From: Karalla daura
Taxonomy: Eukaryota; Chordata; Actinopteri; Chaetodontiformes; Leiognathidae
DNA length: 64,000 bases
NCBI GenBank assembly: GCA_029224185.1
Contig: CM055192.1
Location: 19,618,739 to 19,682,738, forward strand
Direction: 5' to 3'
Shown here: positions 1 through 7,525 of the stretch, piece after piece
How positions within the stretch are numbered: the first letter of the stretch is position 1
How the letters are laid out: each line of letters begins with the position of its first letter
The notes under the pieces: model-generated
Database searches by the model: none
The model's input: the letters and a program-made list of their open reading frames with translations, nothing else
What the model was told of the DNA's origin: nothing
Position numbers and translations under genes: made by a program

Positions 1-140
1 GCTCTGCTGAACAATAATTAACAGACAGATGGTCTACTGACACCGTGGTTTCTAAGCAAAATCCAAACATCGTCTTCCTGGAACGAACGGCTTCACGCCT
101 CGGACCGTGACAAACTCCAGGTCGTCATGGCAACAGTGTT

Positions 141-178
141 TCCTCCTCCTCCTCCTCCTCCTCCTCCTCCTCCTCCTC
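141..178. repeat. (TCC)n microsatellite
   Basis: About 12 perfect TCC units lie just upstream of the proposed first coding exon of the LRR receptor gene. They would fall in its 5' UTR or proximal promoter. Read as protein this gives a poly-leucine or poly-arginine run, which explains the spurious open frames here. Confidence 0.95.
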
Positions 179-256
179 ACAGCGTGTCTGCATCCAGGAA
201 ACATCCAGACCTGCCGGACCATCACCGCTGCTGGCTGTGGACAAGCGTCTGGAGCC

Positions 257-263
257 ATGAAGG
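257..263 (+). CDS. LRR receptor coding exon 1 (start codon)
   Basis: ATGAAGG is followed by the donor GTGAGAG. Joined to the next exon (phase 1) it gives Met-Lys-Ala6-Val-Trp-Met-Leu-Val, a plausible signal peptide. The exon codes only seven bases and rests on splice signals alone. An in-frame ATG inside exon 2 (residue 11) is an alternative start. Confidence 0.45.
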
Positions 264-3200
264 GTGAGAGCCGGTTATCCATCACGTCTCACTCTGAAAT
301 GCAGACCCCGGAGGGATCAAAACTCCAGACTGATCTCTCTGGTGTCTCCACAGCTGCCGCTGCTGCTGCTGTGTGGATGCTGGTGAGCCTTCCTCTCAGT
401 CACTCCTGTATCGTGGAGTCAGGAGTCCTGGTGTGCACAGACATACCAGCAGGTCAGAGGTTAACGTTTGACTGTCATTTTACCGAGAACCTGATGGTTA
501 TTTGTATATTAGACCGTTATTTAAAACTGTCTAATATGCATTTTAATACACTTTTCCTTTTCTGATCTGAAAGTCTAAACATCTTAACATCCAACTAACA
601 CTACTTCAAATTAAAAAATGGAGCATATGAATTTAGAAATGAAATGCAATTAGATATAACAGGTTTTATGTATTGATAATATATACTAATGTTTGCGATG
701 CCATGTATAATAATGCTTCATTCCTTCATGGTGGGTGCTTTTACCTTTCACAGTTTTGTTTTGATGCATTTCATACTTTCATACTCATAGATAAAGTCAA
801 GGTAAGACAGAGTTTTATTCATCCCTGAAAGGAAATGATTCTGTGCACCAGCCAAAAATTGTACATTCACATTCACAACGATGTACAACAGTAAGTGTTA
901 AGTAGTAATTGTAAAATAAGCAAGTAAAACAACCACAAGAAATAACAGTAAGTGAATAATAACAATGAAAACATTAATAGGAGTGATGGTAGTAATACTG
1001 CTGTTTCTACTAGTACTACTACTACTATGATTTCTGGCTGCTGATAATAAGCCGTACCTAATAAATAATAAACAATTCACAAATAAACGCTATTTTCTTA
1101 TCATTAATATTAAAGTTTCCATTCAGTTAATCACCTAAATACATCGTTTACCATTGAAACAATATTTGCACTATCATATATTTTCATGGTTTTGGACCTG
1201 TTTCCAGAAAGTTTGTTTGGCACCTTATGACCACCGAATGAAGAATCTGGACGCTTCATCTAGACCTTTTGTTTAAACTTTAATTAATTGTTTAATATAT
1301 GGTAGATGTCTGGGACCAGAGTGTGCAGATGAAACACTCACTAAAAACACAGAGGGACTAGGGTGAGACAAAGAGAACTACTTGACTTCAGGTTTATGTA
1401 ACAAACAGAAACATGGTGTCTACTTTCTACCACTTTCTATCTACTAGCTTTCTTCTTTCATGAAAGCTGTGCTGAAAACAACTTTTCGTTTGTGTAATCT
1501 GATAATCAAAATGCACAACTCTCTCTCCTGCACAACTGTTTTTATTCTTATTTTATGCAGCATTTTATAACCCAACGTTTCTATAAATAAATATAACCTA
1601 AAAAATGTCTTGCCTCTATGATTCCAGGGGCTGAAGAGGACGGTGCACTTATGAACATTTTAATGTTTAATGTTTCACTTAGGAACAAGGTCAGAAAAAG
1701 TTCAGTTCAGACGATGCCGCGTTGCACAAACTCACCACTAGAGGGCACCAAATGTTCGCTATATTATTCAGGTTTATTTGTGTATTTACTTTTAAGACCG
1801 CAGAAGTTCCTTTCAAGACAGACTTTTCATCCTCACGTAGATAAAGTATTAAGACAGACTTGCTTTAGACTTGCTTTCTCTTTTTTTGCAGTGCAATATC
1901 TAAACTCTGCTAATTGGTTAATTCTGATTCTAAAGCTTCAATCCCAAGGTGTTTTTGCCCTTTACTCTTGATTTCCCCGTATACTACTTGGGTTGTGAAG
2001 CACTTGGTAACTGCTGTGCAAGCGGTCTGAACTTTTCTTGGTCACATGCTTTCAGATTTCACGCCTGGTTATTCATCTCTGGTGATGGCTGTGCACGACG
2101 TTGGGGAGATAAACTCCACCGTGTTTCGCAGCGACGGCCTCGCCTCTGTGAGCAGGCTCAGGATGGAGAACGCCGGGGTGACGGGGATCGTGGAGGGGGC
2201 CTTCAGGTCCCTCCAGAACCTCACAAACCTCATCCTCAGCAAGAACCTGCTGACCGAGGTCCACCCCAGCTGGTTTGGTCGACCTGAGGTGCTGAGCGAG
2301 ATCAGCCTGGCAGAAAACCGCATCCAAACACTGACTGAGCTCACATTTCAAGGGCTGGTTGGTCTCACCAGCATTGGCCTGGGGAAGAACCTGATCACAA
2401 CAGTGGATCCGAACACTTTCAGCTCCCAGGCTGATTTGCTCAGTCTGGATCTGTCCGGGAACTGGTTGACGCAGCTGCCACCTCAGGTCCTCAGGTCTTT
2501 CAGGTCCACTAAGGTCAGACTGGACGGGAATCCATGGGACTGTTCCTGTGGTGCTGAAGACTTTGTGGAGTCAGTGAAAGGTTTGTGAACTATGAGACTC
2601 ATACTTACCTCAAGTTATGTGTGAAAAAGACCTTTCAAAAAGCTCAAATCATATTGTTTTATTGCTTTATTAGCAGATATATGGGTGAAAAATATAAAAC
2701 CTAAAGTTACATTTAGTCTTTCTAGAAAACCTCACCTATAAGAGATAGATGACACTAGAATCTTGTTCTCAAAACAGTTTTGAGTGACTTTTTGTACCTG
2801 GTCACAGTCAGAGAATCTGCAGCTCTTGATTCTCTACAACATCTCCTCTCAGCCCTGCACAACAGGTCCCTGTTAGAGCGGCCACTGCAGGTGACCTGTG
2901 AGACCCCAGCCTCTCTGAAAGGTTGGCCTGTGTGGAACGTGTCGGTGTGTGTGACGTCTCCTCCACCAGGTCCACAGTCTGGGTCTCCACCCGTCCCACC
3001 CAGACCCACCGCTGTCCCAGCAGCATCCACTGGTAACTCCCGGCTCTCCTGCTCATGGTTTCTGTTGTTCTATTTAACGTGATCCCTAATTAGACAGCAT
3101 TTGTGCCTGTGATCTCTAGCATTCCTGAAGAGTAGAATTAACACAGACTCAGGCCTTTCACAGTAGACGCTTTCATGTAATATTATCATTCATTCTTCTA

Positions 3201-5506
3201 CATAATGACTTTTTTTCTTGTTGAAATTCAAGCAACTCATATTGTGAACAATTGCCTGACTATCTTTGTCTCCAATATCTTTCTGTTGTTCCTTTATTAC
3301 AAGTCAGATTAACTCACAATTATCTTTACTTTTTAAAATACTTGTTTTTCCACAATGATTTGTTCAACATTTCTGTTTTCTTCTCTTAGAGTTTATTGAA
3401 TAAATATAAAAACAAAGACTGCAGTGTCCTGGAGCTTTGACCACCAGATGGCGTCACAGTGAATTCGCCCAAAATGGGTTTTGAGTTTGACTCCCTAAGC
3501 AGTTAAAGCAGGCAGTGTTCATGCTCCCAATTATTACTACTATAAATCATTATTGATAATTATACATTATTTAGTCAAGGGCTGAACTAAAGTACAATTC
3601 ACCTTTCTGCTACTGCCCCACCACCCACTGCAGTGCAGAGGAATCTGTTCCCTCTATGATCCCTCTCTAGGTTAACGATGAAAATATAAGCATCAGACAA
3701 ATCAATTAATTCATTCATCATCTTACCCTATACAGCACACACAGGGAAAATGCAGAGAAATATGCTCTGGACACTACCTTTTCTTCATTGTGCGTACTAT
3801 GCTCACACCCTACTTGTGTCCAAATCTGCATGTATTGTAACTGCACCTGGGTGTTTTCTATGCTGTAGTTTTGGTTCCTTTTCTGAAATGCAGCATCTTA
3901 ACACTTGATGCTGTCCCCTCTCCTGCAGCAGTGTCAGAGCTCTCAGACTGTCCTGCACCCACACACCTGCCCACAGCTGCCACATCCATCCACACAGGTG
4001 CTCCTGGTTCTCCAGGTACCCCTGGTACTCGAGGTACCCCTGGTTCTCCTGGTTCTCCAGTTACCCCTGGTTCTCCAGGTACTCCTGGTTCTCCTAGTTC
4101 TGCTGGTACCGCTGGTTCTCCAGGTACCCCTGGTTCTCCTAGTTCTCCTGGCCCTCCTGGCCCTCCTGGTCCTGCTATTACCCCTGGTCCTCCTGGTTCC
4201 CCTGGTTCTCTTGGTTCTCCATGTGCAACACCAGTGTCTTTCACCAGCACTATCACTGTGTTTGTTGTGCTGACAGGTTTGTTAAGTATTTCTCTTTCTG
4301 GTTTCTCTCAATAAATATGACTAAAATGCTTATGCCAGTGTTGACCTTGCCTCCCTGTGCTCTGCAGTGGTCCAGTCCCTGCTCCTGCTGGCGGTGTGTG
4401 TCCTGGTGCTGCTGAGGAGGAGGAAGCACAGCATCAAAGTGGTGATGCCCGGACACCACGAGGAAAATGGAAACGTGGCGAAAGGAGAAGAGGAGGTCAG
4501 GGTTTCGGATGGAGCTGAGCCTCCAGAGCCCTCTGAGAAAACAAGAAACGGTTACTGTACGTCCGGGGCGGGCTGGAGGAGATCCTTCAGTGGAGTGAGA
4601 GCAAAGTCAGCCAACGCTATCCTCTTCACGTCTCCTTTCTCCGCTCCTCCTGTGGAAAACCAGACGACTCCACTCCCAGAGTGTAGGATCACAGAAAACC
4701 AAGCTGAAGGGAGGGAAACTGAAGAGGAGAGCAGGGCATCAGGGTCAGTGACGAGTCTAACAAAGACTGATGTAGATATTAAACAATCAGCTGATGGAGG
4801 GAACGTGGATGGAGACGCCTTCTCCGCCTCTATAAACGCAGACGCGGTGCCTTATCTGAGCATTGGCAGGAACCCCAATAAAGAAGCTGATTTCAGCAAA
4901 GGTCAGAGGTCACAGACAGGCAAAGTGACGTACATGGGGAGGATCTCCACCTGGCCTCCGACAGCAGCTCAGTGGCAGGCGAGGTGTAAGAGGATGGAAG
5001 AGGAGGGAGACAAGAAGAAGGAGGAGGAGGAGGAGGAGGAGGAGGTGGGGTGTGGCATCTTCACTGTTTGGACACAACAGTTTCCAGGTTATGGAAACAA
5101 AGAGGAGCATGCAACCTGTGGTGGAGCTGGAACAGAGGAAAGACAAATGGAGGAGCGAATGGAGAAAGCGGACCAGCAGGCACCAGACCACCAGGCTGAG
5201 GTGAGGGAGAAGCTCGAGGTTAGGGAGACCCAGAAAGCAAATGTGGAAACATCCGGTCAAACTGGAGGCCTGAAACCCACAGGAAAGAAGTCACATGAAA
5301 GAGGCATCGAGGCTGAGTCCAGCAAACAGAGGCCGGCAAACTCAGGCTCCAAGCCGCCATCCGGAGGGTCCACGCCAGACGATGAAACGCTGCTGTCCGG
5401 TAACGAGTACGCCTTCATTGACCTGCTGCACGAGGTGGTTCAGAACAACGGGCGCTGGACCAGAGAGAGGTGGAGGCAGAGACAGAGCAGCAAGCACAAG
5501 CACTAG
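257..5506 (+). CDS. LRR / collagen-like-stalk type I membrane protein, 6 coding exons, 780 aa
   Basis: Joined exons 257-263, 354-452, 2056-2580, 2808-3032, 3929-4276 and 4368-5506 give 2,343 nt, exactly 781 codons, and all five introns are phase 1. Predicted order: signal peptide (1-20); LRRNT with Cys21 and Cys30; five leucine-rich repeats; LRRCT with the NPWDCSC signature; a 25-triplet Gly-X-Pro-like stalk; a transmembrane helix at about 394-417 followed by Arg-Arg-Arg-Lys; and a cytoplasmic tail of about 360 residues. The tail is acidic and ends in a Trp/Arg-rich helix (NNGRWTRERWRQR). It should be a cell-surface adhesion or recognition receptor. The stalk recalls GPIb-alpha, but the exon structure and long tail do not, so I do not name it. 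The LRR to tail exons are well supported; the 7-nt first coding exon is inferred. Confidence 0.75.
354..452 (+). CDS. LRR receptor exon 2: signal peptide and LRRNT
   Basis: Acceptor TCTCCACAG, donor GCAG|GTCAGAGG. It encodes the Ala-rich hydrophobic core followed by SHSCIVESGVLVCTDIPAG, a cysteine-flanked N-terminal cap typical of extracellular LRR proteins. It enters and leaves in phase 1. Confidence 0.7.
453..2055 (+). other. Intron 2 of the LRR receptor gene
   Basis: AT-rich intron of 1.6 kb with a short irregular (TAC)n-like stretch near 1005-1030. I see no exon, RNA gene or mobile element in it. Confidence 0.6.
2056..2580 (+). CDS. LRR receptor exon 3: five leucine-rich repeats and start of LRRCT
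   Basis: Acceptor TGCTTTCAG, donor AAAG|GTTTGTG. Five 24-residue repeats are readable, starting at VSRLRMENAGV, LTNLILSKNLL, LSEISLAENRI, LTSIGLGKNLI and LLSLDLSGNWL. The LRRCT signature LDGNPWDCSC follows. Base composition is clearly more GC-rich than the flanking introns, as expected for coding DNA. Confidence 0.92.
2808..3032 (+). CDS. LRR receptor exon 4: end of LRRCT and Pro-rich linker
   Basis: Acceptor GGTCACAG, donor CACTG|GTAACTCC, phase 1 to phase 1. It supplies the remaining LRRCT cysteines (VTCETPASLKG, VSVCVTSP) and then a Pro/Ser/Thr-rich linker leading into the stalk. Confidence 0.87.
3033..3928 (+). other. Intron 4 of the LRR receptor gene
   Basis: AT-rich intron of about 0.9 kb. 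No feature seen. Confidence 0.6.
3929..4276 (+). CDS. LRR receptor exon 5: collagen-like stalk and start of the membrane helix
   Basis: Acceptor CTCCTGCAG, donor GACAG|GTTTGTTA, phase 1 to phase 1. It encodes about 25 consecutive triplets of the type Gly-Ser-Pro, Gly-Thr-Pro or Gly-Pro-Pro, interrupted where Gly is replaced by Val, Ser, Ser and Ile. The exon ends in SFTSTITVFVVLT, the first half of the transmembrane segment. At DNA level the stalk is a 9-bp minisatellite (GGT-WCT-CCT). Confidence 0.82.
3998..4221 (+). repeat. 9-bp coding minisatellite (collagen-like Gly-X-Pro)
   Basis: About 25 degenerate copies of GGTWCTCCT lie in frame in exon 5 of the LRR receptor. The unit is also open on the opposite strand, where it reads Gly-Glu-Pro/Gly-Val-Pro. 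That is a property of the repeat, not evidence for an antisense gene. Copy number is likely to vary between individuals. Confidence 0.9.
4368..5506 (+). CDS. LRR receptor exon 6: rest of membrane helix and cytoplasmic tail
   Basis: Acceptor GTGCTCTGCAG. It begins VVQSLLLLAVCVLVLLRRRK, completing the helix and adding the basic stop-transfer. The tail holds an acidic low-complexity block from a (GGA)n run at 5018-5046 and a conserved-looking end (GNEYAFIDLLHEVVQNN). It ends with TAG at 5504-5506. Confidence 0.9.
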
Positions 5507-5533
5507 GAGGCAGCAGTACCCTGGCAACAGAAC

Positions 5534-5539
5534 AATAAA
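5534..5539 (+). terminator. Poly(A) signal AATAAA of the LRR receptor gene
   Basis: A canonical hexamer lies 28 bases after the stop codon, so the 3' UTR would be very short. No competing + strand hexamer was seen in the next few hundred bases. Confidence 0.7.
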
Positions 5540-6452
5540 GATGTGTCACACGTTATTAGACCCTCAAAGACAACACTGTTGAAGTCGTCACAGAGCGACT
5601 TAAAAAAAATGCAGGATATACAAAAAACATGCAAAGTCCAGTTTTATATTAGTAAAGAAACCAGCTGAGGCCAAAGTGGCACCAGCAGTCTCATGAGTCC
5701 CAGGTGGCAGATGTTGGCATGTGGAAGTCATTGTAATAAAATGTGCCAGCGAGTTAATGATAATGAGAATTGAACACTGAAAACCAGGGAAACCTTTTTC
5801 TAATTCAAACAAGACACATATTTTAGATTTATAGTTGTTGTTTATATTCTGAATTAAATCATAAATGTGTAAATCTTTTAAGTCACACTTTTATTGGATA
5901 TCTTATCCTGATTTCTGTTTGTCAGTTTTAATGTGGCCTTGAATCTGTTTGTCTGTCAACTAATTTCTGTTTATTTTACTCAATTGTACTTCTATCACAT
6001 ATCTGACAATGATTGTACATAATACTCTATATACGTTTTTCTTCTGTTTAATGTTTTTTTTAACTTGTTAACTTGTCATTTTGTAACTGTTTTGAAGTAT
6101 TTCCTCATATAAAGTTCATCATCATTATGATTTTTATCATCAATTAATATGAAGAAGATCACGATAAAACTTTGATCATTTACAAAATTAAAATCACTAC
6201 ATTTGACTTGCACGGCCTCAGTTCAGTCACTTGCTCGCCTTGTCTACTGGGTTTGCCTCTGTGATAACTCTTGTGTGGTCAGAAATACAGGAAGTTGTCA
6301 ATGAAACCCAGAATTCAAAGCCTGGTGTGTGGTATTGGTGATGATGCTGCCTGTACTGTAAGGCACACAGCTGAGAGTGCTCTTAAGTGCTCTTAAGTGC
6401 AATATGAACCTGGAAGAAATAGAAAATAAAAAAAGAAACTTTCAACTGCGGT
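5540..6452. other. Intergenic AT-rich stretch
   Basis: Short unrelated frames only. It contains TTTATT at about 5889 and 5967, which could act as - strand poly(A) signals for the candidate exon to the right. Otherwise nothing seen. Confidence 0.5.
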
Positions 6453-6673
6453 TCAATAATTCCAAGGTAAAAGTGCTTTATTGATGTGTTTTACATTCTC
6501 AGGTCTTCGTACCTTCTCAAAATTACCCATTCTATGAACATCTGGGACTTTTAGGTGTCTCCTCTGCAGGATGGGAGGGGTCATCACAGACCATTTGTTC
6601 CATTTCTCAACATAATGCTCCTGAGAAATTTTTGGCAGCTTTACATCTGTTTCTATTTTACCATCAGATGTTG
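6453..6673 (-). CDS. Candidate terminal exon of an unrecognised - strand gene
   Basis: A ~72-codon open frame lies behind a good acceptor (CTCTCTGTGTGTGTGTAG at 6691-6674) and ends in TGA at 6455-6453. The peptide has an ordinary composition (VKLPKISQEHYVEKWNKW, then PPILQRRHLKVPDVHR). I recognise no family and could not find preceding exons with confidence. An AATAAA lies inside the last codons. This may be a real short exon, a decayed gene or chance. Confidence 0.25.
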
Positions 6674-7100
6674 CTACACACACACAGAGAGAGAGTGCAA
6701 GACAGAAAGTTGTGAGTGTGTGCAGTTTTACTGGCAGTAAAATTGCTTCATTCTCGGTAGTAACATCTACACAGATCTGGTGCTCTTTTTGGTACAGGCC
6801 AACAGTGTCTGCAGGCTGCATGGTTTCCATCGTGCTGCCACTGATTTGGGCTTCATTCAATATTCATAGAGGTGCTTCTCCTGCAGTATCTCCCGGGCCT
6901 TGTTTTCTCTAGAGGTCTAACCCATAATAACAGCATGTAACATTATGTATGTAGCTTCTAACATCATTTATTATCCACGTTATCAGACATTATTATAATC
7001 CTGTAATTAATTATCATTCGGTTCCCCAGTAATGTCCTTATATGGGAGTGAATTTAACACATGTATCCTTAGTTTTCCAGTACCTTGCTCTCTATTTGAC
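6674..7100. other. Intergenic, no clear feature
   Basis: A - strand stretch near 6911-6860 reads ENKAREILQEKHLYEY followed by a stop, which could be an upstream exon end of the preceding candidate. I cannot support it further. Confidence 0.3.

Positions 7101-7185
<85 letters not shown>
7101..7185. repeat. (CTAA)n microsatellite
   Basis: About 21 uninterrupted CTAA units. It lies 170 bp upstream of the promoter elements of the coiled-coil gene. Confidence 0.97.
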
Positions 7186-7354
7186 AGTCATCTAGAGTCT
7201 GAATATAGTAGCAAAATGTGAGGAATTTCACTTCAGTACACGTAGATAAAGTTAATTTAAGATTTAGGGTTTATTTTTAACAGTTTTTAATTGTTTTTAT
7301 TCAAAAATGAATGAGATCAAAGGGAAGCAGGAAACATGGAGGGAGTTGCGATGA

Positions 7355-7387
7355 TGATGTCATCACATTCCATCAAGCCTTTATAAG
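7355..7387 (+). promoter_or_regulatory. Core promoter elements of the coiled-coil gene (CRE-like site and TATA box)
   Basis: TGATGTCATCA at 7355-7365 resembles a CRE/ATF site, and TTTATAAGG at 7380-7388 is a good TATA box. Initiation would be expected near 7410-7418, leaving a 5' leader of about 110 bases before the ATG at 7526. A second TGTCATCA follows at about 7392. The functional role is inferred from sequence only. Confidence 0.5.
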
Positions 7388-7525
7388 GGGGTGTCATCAC
7401 TCCTCTAATGTTGACCCAGGTCACACTTCGTAGTTGGTGGTAGGTGAGCCAGGTAAACCAGGTTTTAACTGAACTACCTTAGAGCCGTACATTCAGGAAC
7501 GCGCACTTATTTCTACGAGGTAAAA

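Noticed and set aside
3858..4256. 132-codon - strand collagen-like open frame
   Set aside because: It is the complement of the Gly-X-Pro minisatellite in exon 5 of the LRR gene. No splice or promoter context supports it.
257..5506. Naming the LRR gene as platelet GPIb-alpha
   Set aside because: Only the layout (LRR, Pro-rich stalk, one membrane helix) is similar. The multi-exon structure, collagen-like repeat and 360-residue tail do not fit.
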